A DNA stretch of 64,000 nucleotides. It comes from Crenobacter caeni (GTDB lineage Bacteria > Pseudomonadota > Gammaproteobacteria > Burkholderiales > Chromobacteriaceae). The stretch is taken from the NCBI RefSeq assembly GCF_010435965.1, contig NZ_JAAGAA010000010.1, positions 1 to 64,000 of the forward strand, given 5' to 3'. A program made the position numbers and the translations under genes. Of the stretch, positions 1 through 7,950 are shown in pieces; positions within the stretch are counted from its first letter, which is position 1; each line of letters begins with the position of its first letter. The notes under the pieces were generated by a model, which was given only the letters and a program-made list of their open reading frames with translations, was not told where the DNA came from and did no database searches.

Positions 1-176
1 AGACCAACCAGCTCGAGCAGATGGACAAGCTGGGCATGAACGTGATCCCGATCCACTTCCGCGACGCGTACGCCTTCGGTGGCGGCCTGCACTGCTCGAC
101 CGCCGACGTCTACCGCGAAGGCACCTGCCTCGACTACTTCCCGAACCAGGGCTTCGAAGACGTCACCCGCGTCTGA
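1..176 (+). CDS. Glycine-amidinotransferase-like protein, copy 1 (3' end only)
   Basis: The window opens inside this gene; the last 57 codons are present, read from base 3, ending TGA at 174-176. They contain the amidinotransferase active-site block with the nucleophilic Cys in GGGLHCS. The residues match the C-terminus of the two complete copies at 6604 and 9662, except that a Gly replaces Asp seven residues before the end compared with the 6604 copy. The first ~140 bases are identical to the 9662 copy at the DNA level. Family members transfer the amidino group of arginine to glycine or other amines, or work in reverse. It is followed by a terminator and a DMT transporter gene. Confidence 0.9.
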   Translation, partial: TNQLEQMDKLGMNVIPIHFRDAYAFGGGLHCSTADVYREGTCLDYFPNQGFEDVTRV

Positions 177-183
177 CCCTAAC

Positions 184-213
184 AAGGCCCGGCCGCAACG
201 GCCGGGCCTTTTT
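184..213 (+). terminator. Rho-independent terminator after amidinotransferase copy 1
   Basis: A GC-rich perfect stem AAGGCCCGGCC / GGCCGGGCCTT with a short GCAAC loop runs directly into a T tract, eight bases after the stop codon. Confidence 0.85.
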
Positions 214-242
214 GAAGGATCACCCCATCCAGGAGTCTCACC

Positions 243-1208
243 ATGACCACTCCCGCCCCCGAGTTCAACAAGAAGCTAGGCTTCATCAACGCCTTTACCG
301 CCGCCACCCTGATGGGCTTCGTCGGCTTCTTCGCCCGCCACATCGACGCGCAGGGCGACTTCATCGCCTTCTCGCGCATGATGTGCGGTGCCATCCTGTT
401 CTTCGGCATCCTCGCCTACAAGGGTCGAATCAAGGAACTGCTCGCCTACAAACTGTCGATCCCCATGATCCTGTCCGGCTTCTTCATGGGTAACTGCCTG
501 TCCGCGTACATCACGGCCACCCAGCACACCTCGATCGCCAACGCGGTGTTCTTCATCTATATCGGCCCGATCATCTCGACCCTGCTCGCCGTGATCTTCC
601 TCAAGGAGAAGATGAAGCCTGCCACCTGGTTCGCGCTGGTCGCCGTGTTCATCGGCATGATGATGATTTCCGGCCTGATGTCGGTCGGCCCGAACGGCCT
701 GAGCTTCGGCATGGAGTTCTCGCAGGAAACCTTCTTCGGCGACATGATGGGTCTGTACTCCGGCGTCGGTTACGGCCTGTTCCTGTTCCTCGGCCGCTAT
801 CGCACCGAAGTGCCGGGCGACGTGCGCGCCTTCTGGAACTTCGTGTTCGCGCTGGCCGGCATCACCATCCTCTTCATCTTCACCAAGCCGACCATCTCGC
901 AGATGACGTCGACCGACTGGATGTGGTGGATCGGCATCGGCATCGTGTGCGGCTTCGGCGCGCTGGGCACCTGCACCATCGCCACCCGTCACCTGAAGGC
1001 CGCCGAATTTGCCTGCGTGTCCTACTGGGAGTGCGTGGTCGCCGCTCTGTTCGTCGGCCTGCTGTTCTACGGCGAACCGCTCTCCAGCGGCCAGATGATC
1101 GGCGGCGCACTGATCATCATCGGCGGCATGAGCGAAGTAGTCATCAGCATGCTCGGCAAATCGCTGAAGAAGACCGACAAGCAGGCCGACGCGATGGGCG
1201 CGCTGTAA
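243..1208 (+). CDS. EamA/DMT-family transporter (paralogue 1)
   Basis: A 321-residue membrane protein with about ten hydrophobic segments arranged as two EamA repeats, the usual size and plan of drug/metabolite transporters that move small metabolites across the inner membrane. The start is supported by AGGAG at 231-235. It is clearly paralogous to the reverse-strand transporter at 4100-5077: both carry FAR..(I)...GD.I.FSR early and RYR..V.GDVRAF..F in the middle. It lies between an amidinotransferase gene and a BCCT/creatininase cluster, so transport of a guanidino compound or of a pathway product is plausible, but the substrate cannot be read from the sequence. Confidence 0.85.
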   Translation: MTTPAPEFNKKLGFINAFTAATLMGFVGFFARHIDAQGDFIAFSRMMCGAILFFGILAYKGRIKELLAYKLSIPMILSGFFMGNCLSAYITATQHTSIANAVFFIYIGPIISTLLAVIFLKEKMKPATWFALVAVFIGMMMISGLMSVGPNGLSFGMEFSQETFFGDMMGLYSGVGYGLFLFLGRYRTEVPGDVRAFWNFVFALAGITILFIFTKPTISQMTSTDWMWWIGIGIVCGFGALGTCTIATRHLKAAEFACVSYWECVVAALFVGLLFYGEPLSSGQMIGGALIIIGGMSEVVISMLGKSLKKTDKQADAMGAL

Positions 1209-1230
1209 GCCCCTGCACCTCCCTGCCCGC

Positions 1231-1255
1231 AGGCGGCCATCCGGCCGCCTTTTTT
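1231..1255 (+). terminator. Rho-independent terminator after DMT transporter
   Basis: Stem AGGCGGCC / GGCCGCCT with loop ATCC followed by six T residues; it separates the forward DMT gene from the convergent reverse-strand genes. Confidence 0.85.
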
Positions 1256-1283
1256 CCGTGTTGCGCTCAGCGCCCTGCCCCGC

Positions 1284-1679
1284 TTACGCATCCGCCGTCA
1301 CCCGCGCTCTGGCAAGCAGCCCGGCCAGCGTCTCAGCCCCCTCGCGCACCCGCGCTCCGGTCACCGCCTCCTCCACCGAGCAGCCCTCCGGGTAGGCGTA
1401 ACAGAGGGTCAGTTCGGCCAGCGGCACACGCGGAGACAGGCGCACCCGGCACAGCGCCCGGCGGCGCGGCAGCGGGTGCCACACCCTGCGCCAGTCTTTT
1501 TTCACCTGCAAAACCTCTGCCTCCCACTGAGCGCCAAGGGCAGGCAAGTCCGCGCATACCCGGGCCAGCGCCAAACGCAAGACGCCCAGCGCAAGCGCCC
1601 GTTCCTGTTCCGCGGTGTAGGGATACCCGCAGCCGGTCTCGCCCAGCAGCGGCGACAGCGATTGTGCGGGCATCCTCAT
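1284..1679 (-). CDS. Hypothetical protein translationally coupled to BCCT transporter
   Basis: A 131-residue protein I do not recognise. Its start codon overlaps the stop codon of the upstream BCCT gene in an ATGA arrangement (1676-1679), which argues that it is a real, co-translated gene. A second in-frame ATG two codons later is an alternative start. It is soluble-looking and rich in Arg, Ala and Leu, with no signal peptide or membrane segment, and it contains short cysteine-bearing stretches (GCGYPY, YAYPEGCS). The operon position suggests a role linked to the transporter or creatininase, but no function can be assigned. Confidence 0.55.
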   Translation of the reverse strand: MRMPAQSLSPLLGETGCGYPYTAEQERALALGVLRLALARVCADLPALGAQWEAEVLQVKKDWRRVWHPLPRRRALCRVRLSPRVPLAELTLCYAYPEGCSVEEAVTGARVREGAETLAGLLARARVTADA

Positions 1680-3232
1680 GGCCGAGGCTCCCTACCCAGC
1701 TGCCGTACGAAATTGACGACCAGCATCAGGCAGATCAACGAGAACGGTAGCGCCCCCAAGATGGCGGCCGTCTGCACCGTCGACAGGGCATCCTCCCCGC
1801 CCAGCGTCAGCAGCACCAGGGTGACCGTGCCGATCGCGAGCGTGAGCAGCACGCGGAAGGCGGTGGAGGGTTTACTGCTATCCGAGGCGAAGCCCGACAA
1901 GGCATGCACCCCCGAGTCCAGCGAGGTCACGAAGTAGGTCGCAACCAGCAAGGTCGCCACCGACAACAGCAACTTGCCGAAGCCGGCCAGGCCCAGGCCG
2001 TCGATCAGCGCGAACAAGCCCTGCGAGACATCGCTGGAAACCGCCTGTCCGATGGCACCGCCCTGGGTCAGCTCCTGATGGAGCGCCGCCCCGCCCATGA
2101 TGGAGATCCACACGATGACGATCAGTGACGGTACCAGCACCACGCCCAACACGAATTCGCGCAGCGTTCGCCCGTGTGAGATGCGCGCGATAAAGGCGCC
2201 GACAAAAGGCGAAAAGGACAGCGTCCAGCTCCAGATGAAGACCGTCCACCAGCCGCTCCAGCTCTCGCGCCAGTCCCCCACCTCACCCAGTTGGGTGGCG
2301 GTTTCGCTCCACAGCCCCATGCGTAGCAGATTGGGCAGGTAGTGGCCCAGGCTGTCGAGCAGCAGCGACAAGATGAAGACGGTCGGCCCCATGACGAATA
2401 CCGCACCCATCAGGACGAGACTGAGCATGGTATTGAACTCGCTGATCAGCTTCATGCCCTTGTTGACGCCGACAAACACCGAGGCGGCCGTCAGCAGGGT
2501 CAGCGCCAGCACGACCACAGCGCGCAGCAGCGGCGTATTGCCGGCGCCCAGCAGGGTATCGAGGCCGGAAATGAACTGGATCGCCGCAAAGCCGAACGAG
2601 GTCGACAGGCCAAGTACAGTCGCCAGAATGGCAAGGCTCTCGACCAGCACGGCAGCGGACGAAGCGAATGCGCGCGGCAGGCACTCCCGGCAGGCGTCGC
2701 GGAACGTCGCCGGCCGCCCGAGGTTGTAGCCGAAATAGGCCAGCGCGACCGCGACCACGCAGTAGATTGCCCACGCATGGATAGACCAGTGGAAATACGA
2801 CCACGACATCGCCATGCCAAGCCTTGTGCCGAGGTCGGCCTGTGCCAGCGGCGAGCCGGACAGCAGCATCACCGGCTCGGCAACACTCCAGAAGATCAGG
2901 CCGACGCCCTGGCCGCAGGCAAACAGCATCGAATACCACGCAAAACGCCCGTAGGCCGGCCGGGCGCCGGCCCCGCCGATGACGATCCGTCCGTAACGCC
3001 CGCCAGCCAGCCACAGGCAGGTGGCCAGCGCCAGGGTCGCCAGCAGGGCGTAGTACCAGGTGAAATAGCGGGTGACGAAGGTGCGCGCCGCATCGATGGC
3101 ACGGGCGGCGGCCTGCGGTTCGACCAACGCGGCGCCGATGACCAGTGCGATGGCCAGGCAGCACAGCAGGCGTATGAACAGACTCTGGTTGAGCATTGCC
3201 CGCCTGGGGGGCAGGTTGGAGGCAAGTTCCAT
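1676..3232 (-). CDS. BCCT-family transporter
   Basis: A 518-residue, 12-TM protein of the betaine/choline/carnitine transporter family, which moves quaternary-amine-like zwitterions across the inner membrane. Family hallmarks include the aromatic segment MSWSYFHWSIHAWAIY and the later WSWTLSFSPFVG followed by an ISHGRT loop. The start at 3232 is chosen because GGGAG sits seven bases upstream; an upstream in-frame start would fall inside a 12-bp hairpin. It lies downstream of creatininase on the same strand, so creatine, a guanidino zwitterion resembling betaine, is an attractive but unproven substrate. Confidence 0.88.
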   Translation of the reverse strand: MELASNLPPRRAMLNQSLFIRLLCCLAIALVIGAALVEPQAAARAIDAARTFVTRYFTWYYALLATLALATCLWLAGGRYGRIVIGGAGARPAYGRFAWYSMLFACGQGVGLIFWSVAEPVMLLSGSPLAQADLGTRLGMAMSWSYFHWSIHAWAIYCVVAVALAYFGYNLGRPATFRDACRECLPRAFASSAAVLVESLAILATVLGLSTSFGFAAIQFISGLDTLLGAGNTPLLRAVVVLALTLLTAASVFVGVNKGMKLISEFNTMLSLVLMGAVFVMGPTVFILSLLLDSLGHYLPNLLRMGLWSETATQLGEVGDWRESWSGWWTVFIWSWTLSFSPFVGAFIARISHGRTLREFVLGVVLVPSLIVIVWISIMGGAALHQELTQGGAIGQAVSSDVSQGLFALIDGLGLAGFGKLLLSVATLLVATYFVTSLDSGVHALSGFASDSSKPSTAFRVLLTLAIGTVTLVLLTLGGEDALSTVQTAAILGALPFSLICLMLVVNFVRQLGREPRP

Positions 3233-3252
3233 CACGGTACTCCCTATCAAGC

Positions 3253-3281
3253 GGAAGGGGCCGGTGTTTCCGGCCCCTTCC
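3253..3281. other. Perfect intercistronic hairpin between creatininase and BCCT genes
   Basis: GGAAGGGGCCGG and CCGGCCCCTTCC form a perfect 12-bp stem with a TGTTT loop between the creatininase stop codon and the BCCT ribosome-binding site. There is no U tract on either strand, so it may be an mRNA-stabilising or attenuating element rather than a full terminator. Confidence 0.6.
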
Positions 3282-3286
3282 ATTGG

Positions 3287-4066
3287 CTACGCCAAGGCAA
3301 ACTCCTTGTCGATCGCGTGGCTGATCCCCTCCACGCACACGTCCAGCAGCAGCTTGCCCTTTTCCCTGCTGGCCTTGGCCGCGGATGAGAGGCAGCCGGA
3401 AGGCGGCGTCAGCTCGGGCTTGACCGGGTAGACGTCGTAATTGGGGAGCACCGCCGGGTCCAGGTCTTGCACACGCGACATGTCGACCAGTTCCGGGTAG
3501 AGGTGCAGCATCAGCGAGGTCTCGAGCACGCCACCGTGCTCCAGGTCCCAACCGGTGAAGCCCTCCGGGTACAGCCGCTCGATGGTCTGCTGGTTCACGA
3601 AGTCCCAGTACGACAACAGGATCACCTTGGCGTCGTCGATGCCCTCCCAGCGCAGCTCGCGCAGCGCAAGGTCGATGCCCTCGATCAGGAAGTAGTTGTT
3701 CTCGTAATGGCCGTTGACCAGCACGAAGCGGCGGAAGCCGTGGCGCACATACTCCTTGATCAGCGTCTTGGCGACGTCGGTCAGGGTGTGTCCGTCCAGG
3801 CTGGTCGTGCCGCAGATATGGTTGCCGCCCCCCGAACGCTGCTGCGACTTGTAGCCGAACATCATTGGTGGCGCGACCAGCGCGCCGATCCTGGCGGCCA
3901 CCACTTCGGCCACCTTGGTCGGCAACAGCACGTCGACATTCATCGACATGTGCGGGCCGTGCTGTTCGACCGCGCCGACCGGCAGCATCAGGACCTTGTT
4001 GCGCTCGCAGGCCAGCTTGCGGTAGGTGAAACTGTCGAGCTCATACATGTGTACGCTGGATTTCAT
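3287..4066 (-). CDS. crnA: Creatininase (creatinine amidohydrolase)
   Basis: A 259-residue protein that should interconvert creatinine and creatine in the cytoplasm. From memory, the metal ligands of Pseudomonas putida creatininase are Glu34, His36, Asp45, His120 and Glu122. This protein has Glu34 and His36 (in PVGAVEQHGPH), Asp45 (in MNVDVLLP), and His120 and Glu122 (in NGHYENN) at exactly those numbers. The GYKSQQ and SGGGNH segments and the EGFTGWDLEHGG stretch also match my recollection of the true enzyme rather than the broader creatininase-like families (such as MftE). It is flanked by a BCCT and a DMT transporter on the same strand. No creatinase gene is seen in the window, so creatine must be handled elsewhere or by another route. 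Confidence 0.88.
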   Translation of the reverse strand: MKSSVHMYELDSFTYRKLACERNKVLMLPVGAVEQHGPHMSMNVDVLLPTKVAEVVAARIGALVAPPMMFGYKSQQRSGGGNHICGTTSLDGHTLTDVAKTLIKEYVRHGFRRFVLVNGHYENNYFLIEGIDLALRELRWEGIDDAKVILLSYWDFVNQQTIERLYPEGFTGWDLEHGGVLETSLMLHLYPELVDMSRVQDLDPAVLPNYDVYPVKPELTPPSGCLSSAAKASREKGKLLLDVCVEGISHAIDKEFALA

Positions 4067-4099
4067 GATCAGTCTCCGTCAGTGTTGGCTTGCGATGCT

Positions 4100-5077
4100 T
4101 TACAAGGGTTTGACTTCTTCGATATGCACCTGGTGGCCGCGCGCTTTCTCCGGCAGTTCCTCGACCTTCACGGTGCGGGTGCTGAAGAAGATCTGGCCTA
4201 CGCCGCCGGCGACGATCAGCGCCCCGCCCACGCCCTGCATCATCGATAAGGGTTCGCTGAAGAAGGCGATGCCCAGCAGGGTCGCCATGATGGTTTCCTG
4301 GTAGGAGATGCAGGCCAGTTCGCTCGCCATCAGGTACTTGGCGGCGACAGTCAGCAGGAAGAAGGCGCCAAAGCCGGTGATCACGGCCGCGCTGACCAGC
4401 CACATCCACGAACTGGCGTCCATGCGCGACATGTCGGGCTGCCACATCATGATGAACACGCCGATTGTCAGCGAAGCGAAGATGAAGTTGTAGAAGGCGC
4501 GCACATCGCCGGATACGTCGGAGCGGTAGCGGCTGACGAACAGGAACAGGCCGTAGGCGACGCCGGAGAGCAGCGCAACCAGATTGCCTGCGGTGTACTT
4601 GGGATCAAGGTCGAGGCCGATCACCACCCCGGTCTCGGGCGTGTAGTTGATGATGCCGATGATCATCAGGCAGCCGAAGAACACGGCTGTCAGCATCAGC
4701 GCGGTGCCCTTGGTAAAGGGCTCCTTGAGTAGCCAGGTCGCCAGCAGCGTCGAGTAGATCGGGCCGGTATAGATCAGGAAGGCCGCGTTGGAGAGCGTCG
4801 TCATCTGTGTCGACATCACGTACAGCATCGACAACAGGCCGAGGAAGATGCCGGAGAACAGCATGCCGGCCGAGAAGCGGGTGTCGCGCACCGCACCGAA
4901 CCTGCGGGTGACCAGCAGGATCAGGATCATGCACACCACGCCCGAAAAGTTGCGCGAGAAGGAAATCACGTCCCCGCTGGTATTGATGTAGCGGGCAAAG
5001 GCGCCAATACCGCCCATCAAGCTCGATGAAAGAAACATGAAGGCGAAACCCTTCAGTTTGATCGATTTTTCACTCAT
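4100..5077 (-). CDS. EamA/DMT-family transporter (paralogue 2)
   Basis: A 325-residue membrane protein with about ten TM segments, paralogous to the transporter at 243-1208. The start at 5077 (MSEKS) is preferred because AGGGGA lies eight bases upstream; a longer reading frame reaches 5158 but adds a non-hydrophobic, Arg-rich leader. It is the first gene of a reverse-strand unit with creatininase (33-base gap) and BCCT, and is divergent from an AraC regulator at 5479, which is a natural candidate regulator. The substrate is unknown; import or export of creatinine, creatine or sarcosine would fit the context. Confidence 0.85.
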   Translation of the reverse strand: MSEKSIKLKGFAFMFLSSSLMGGIGAFARYINTSGDVISFSRNFSGVVCMILILLVTRRFGAVRDTRFSAGMLFSGIFLGLLSMLYVMSTQMTTLSNAAFLIYTGPIYSTLLATWLLKEPFTKGTALMLTAVFFGCLMIIGIINYTPETGVVIGLDLDPKYTAGNLVALLSGVAYGLFLFVSRYRSDVSGDVRAFYNFIFASLTIGVFIMMWQPDMSRMDASSWMWLVSAAVITGFGAFFLLTVAAKYLMASELACISYQETIMATLLGIAFFSEPLSMMQGVGGALIVAGGVGQIFFSTRTVKVEELPEKARGHQVHIEEVKPL

Positions 5078-5478
5078 GTTCGTCCCCTGAAAACGACGGA
5101 GGGAAGGCTGCGGTGCCGGCCGGGAACCACCCAGCCTTTCCTTGTCGCGTGTCGCCATTTAATCCGCAAAAGCTTGTAGAAACTCTCAAAGTTGGCGCAT
5201 CCGCTGGTACAAACATGTCAAGGCATCGGTCTTTTCCGCCTCTGCTGGTCGATTCGTGTCAGGCACTAGCCTGGTTGTCGCGTGATTAAAAGACGCGGCG
5301 GACATGTCTGACGGTTTGCGCTGCATACAATAAACATATGCAGATTGCGCACGCTATCAATCTTTGATAAAAATAACCGCATAACCCATTCAGTCTCCCG
5401 CCTGGACCCGTTACCGGCGCGCGCAGTCAAAGATGGACAAGCGGACAGACCCACCACCCGCAGGGGATCGAGCTCGAA
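5078..5478. promoter_or_regulatory. Divergent intergenic region with TATCAA/TTGATA inverted repeat
   Basis: Four hundred bases without a gene separate the DMT-creatininase-BCCT unit (reverse) from the AraC gene (forward). The stretch around 5335-5380 is AT-rich and holds an inverted repeat TATCAA-N3-TTGATA at 5355-5369. The TTTGATA half resembles boxes upstream of the amidinotransferase genes, so it is a candidate autoregulatory operator. No other feature is recognised here. Confidence 0.4.
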
Positions 5479-6297
5479 ATGAAATACGCATTCCACCCCG
5501 AAAATGAGGTCGTGTTTTTCTACAAGTCGCAGCAACGCCCCGGGCACGGACATTTCCATTCGTGCACCGAGTTGGTCATTCCGCATGAACACCCGATCCA
5601 GGGCCGGCTTGAGCTGAACGACAGCTTCATCACCTATCCCGGCGAAGTCCTGCTGATTCCCTCCGGCGTGCGCCACCGCCTGTATTCGGATGCGCCGCAA
5701 GCGACCTGGACTTCGCTAAAGGTCAATATCCAGCGCCTGCACATGATGTTCGCGCAAACGCCCTACAGCGCCGACCTTGACGCCTTCTACCGTAGCGCAG
5801 GTGAAGGACGCATCCTGCTCAAGGAAGCCGCGGCCGATATCGGCACCATCTGCAACGCGGTCGACAACGAATTCACGCTCGACAACTTCAGCCGCATCAT
5901 CCACATCGTCCGCAAGATCGCGGCCTGCACGCCGGACGGCGACCAGAACCACACGCTCAAACGCAAGCGGACCCGTGAGTTCGACCTGTGCGCCGAACTC
6001 AATGAGATGGTGGAAGCCGACCCGGCGCTAAATTTGGGCATCGAGGAACTGGCCGAACGCTTCCATATGTCGCGCTCGACCTTCCACCGCCTGTTCAAGA
6101 AGCATTTCAACCAGCCCTATCACCAGTGGCTGGTCGGCAAGCGGATCAATATGGCTTGCATGCGGCTCCGCCACAGTGACGAGAGCATCCAGGGCATTTC
6201 AGACGCTCTGGGCTTTTCCTCTCCCTCGCACTTCACGCGCGCCTTCCGCGCCCACTTCAAACAGACCCCCAGCCAGTACCGCGAACAGGCCGCCTGA
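5479..6297 (+). CDS. AraC-family transcriptional regulator (cupin sensor)
   Basis: A 272-residue regulator. The N-terminal ~130 residues look like a cupin-type sensor (GHGHFHSCTELVIP, then FITYPGEVLLIPSGVRHR). The C-terminal ~100 residues are the double helix-turn-helix, with LGIEELAERFHMSRSTFHRLFKK and ISDALGFSSPSHFTRAFR typical of AraC/XylS proteins. AGGGGA lies upstream of the ATG. It is divergent from the DMT/creatininase/BCCT unit and directly upstream of amidinotransferase copy 2, so it probably senses a guanidino compound and controls both sides. The effector is not visible. Confidence 0.88.
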   Translation: MKYAFHPENEVVFFYKSQQRPGHGHFHSCTELVIPHEHPIQGRLELNDSFITYPGEVLLIPSGVRHRLYSDAPQATWTSLKVNIQRLHMMFAQTPYSADLDAFYRSAGEGRILLKEAAADIGTICNAVDNEFTLDNFSRIIHIVRKIAACTPDGDQNHTLKRKRTREFDLCAELNEMVEADPALNLGIEELAERFHMSRSTFHRLFKKHFNQPYHQWLVGKRINMACMRLRHSDESIQGISDALGFSSPSHFTRAFRAHFKQTPSQYREQAA

Positions 6298-6415
6298 GGC
6301 GGGCTGCGCCTTTTCGTTTCCGACCGACCACCAAACATGAAAGAAAGAGCCTGGGTCACACAAGTGCCCGGCGCTCGTCGGGTGTTTTTCCGACGGCCGC
6401 CCATAGGAATAGCTA

Positions 6416-6603
6416 TTTTTTGACAGGTTTTGATCACAATTTGCATGGCACAACGCCCATAAGGCGGAACGCGACCACTTCGTCAGGAAGTTGCCATTTT
6501 TTTGACACCGCATGATTCTTTTTTGGAATGTTCGAACTCTCTAATGGGCGTACAAATACGTCCAAGCAATTCATCCCGAATTACTAAAACGAGGGCATTC
6601 ACC
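6416..6603 (+). promoter_or_regulatory. Upstream regulatory region of amidinotransferase copy 2
   Basis: Two T-tract boxes, TTTTTTGACAG (near 6416-6426) and TTTTTTTGACA (6497-6507), have their TGAC cores 82 bases apart. A third block TTTTTTGGAATG (6519-6530) and an inverted repeat CGTA-CAAA-TACG (6549-6560) follow. The same order and spacing precede copy 3 at 9662, which indicates conserved operator architecture. The 306 bases from 6298 to 6603 hold no gene. Confidence 0.5.
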
Positions 6604-7734
6604 ATGACCAAGATCGTCAACTCCTGGAACGACTTCGACCCGCTCAAGCACGTGATCGTCGGCCGCGCCGACCATAGCTGCGTGCCGCCGGAAGAACCGG
6701 CAACTTCCGAAAAGGTACCGATCGACAGCCCGATGCGCGGCATGTGGGGCCCCCGTCCGCTGGAAACCGTCGAGAAGGCCAACGCCCAGCTCGACAACCT
6801 GGCCCGCGTACTGGAAGAGCGCGGCGTCAAGGTCGACCGTCCGAGCCCGCTGCAGTGGAACCAGCCCGTCATCACCCCGGACTTCCGCACCGGCTCGATG
6901 ATGACCTGCATGCCGCCGCGCGACACCCTGCTCACCATCGGTAACGAAATCATCGAAGCGGCGATGTCCTTCCGCTGCCGCTACTGGGAATACCTGGCCT
7001 TCCGCCCGCTGCTGTCGCAGTACTTCAACGAAGACCCGGAATTCCTGTGGAGCCAGGCTCCGCGTCCGCGCCTGTCCGACAAGTCGTACAAGCACAACTA
7101 CTACGATGAGCGGATCTCGCTGGAAGAGCGTCTGGTGCGCACCGCCAACAAGGACTTCGTGACCACCGAAGAAGAAATCCTGTTCGACGCCGCCGACGTG
7201 CTGCGCCTGGGCAAGGACCTCTTCATCCAGCACGGTCTGACCACCAACCGCAAGGCGATGGAGTGGTTCAAGCGCAAGTACCCCGACTTCCGCATCCACG
7301 CGGTGAACTTCCCGGGCGACCCGTACCCGATCCACATCGACGCGACCTTCGTGCCGCTGCGCCCGGGCCTGATCATCAACAACCCGCATCGCAAGCTGCC
7401 TGAAGCCCAGCGCAAGATCTTCGAGAAGAACGACTGGCAGATCGTCGACGCGGCGATGCCCGCCCACAAGGAACCGCCGCCGCTGTGCTACAGCTCGGTG
7501 TGGCTGTCGATGAACTGCCTGGTCCTCGACCACAAGACCGTCATCGTCGAAGCGTCCGAGACCAACCAGCTCGAGCAGATGGACAAACTGGGCATGAACG
7601 TGATCCCGATCCACTTCCGCGACGCGTACGCCTTCGGCGGTGGCCTGCACTGCTCGACCGCTGACGTCTACCGCGAAGGCACCTGCCTCGACTACTTCCC
7701 GAATCAGGACTTCGAAGACGTCACCCGCGTCTGA
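6604..7734 (+). CDS. Glycine-amidinotransferase-like protein, copy 2
   Basis: A 376-residue member of the L-arginine:glycine amidinotransferase (AGAT/GATM, StrB1) family, starting [13 protein letters not shown]. The catalytic triad is visible: Asp195 in FDAAD, His244 in HIDATF and Cys350 in GGGLHCS, with the Asp-His interval of 49 equal to that in human AGAT. Segments such as GNEIIEA and [14 protein letters not shown] also match the human enzyme as I recall it. The family moves an amidino group between arginine and an amine, reversibly and through an amidino-Cys intermediate. It lies between an AraC gene and an MHS transporter. Whether it makes guanidino compounds or uses them to form arginine is not decided by sequence. 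Confidence 0.9.
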   Translation: MTKIVNSWNDFDPLKHVIVGRADHSCVPPEEPATSEKVPIDSPMRGMWGPRPLETVEKANAQLDNLARVLEERGVKVDRPSPLQWNQPVITPDFRTGSMMTCMPPRDTLLTIGNEIIEAAMSFRCRYWEYLAFRPLLSQYFNEDPEFLWSQAPRPRLSDKSYKHNYYDERISLEERLVRTANKDFVTTEEEILFDAADVLRLGKDLFIQHGLTTNRKAMEWFKRKYPDFRIHAVNFPGDPYPIHIDATFVPLRPGLIINNPHRKLPEAQRKIFEKNDWQIVDAAMPAHKEPPPLCYSSVWLSMNCLVLDHKTVIVEASETNQLEQMDKLGMNVIPIHFRDAYAFGGGLHCSTADVYREGTCLDYFPNQDFEDVTRV

Positions 7735-7746
7735 TCCGCACCACCC

Positions 7747-7777
7747 AAGCCCGGCCCAAGCGGCCGGGCTTTTTTTC
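7747..7777 (+). terminator. Rho-independent terminator after amidinotransferase copy 2
   Basis: Stem AGCCCGGCC / GGCCGGGCT with a CAAGC loop followed by seven T residues. Confidence 0.85.
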
Positions 7778-7950
7778 GGGGCAGCATGTTGGCATAGTCA
7801 GCCAATCAGCTTAAAATGCCTTCACTCGCTTTCATGCGGACGAGCCCCGACACCTGACGCAATCGCTTCTGCCCGGAGCCATTGCGTGAGGTGCAACCCG
7901 TCCAAGGTGCGCGCCTCTTGCCTATTCAGCATTGCATTGAGGAGCACAGC

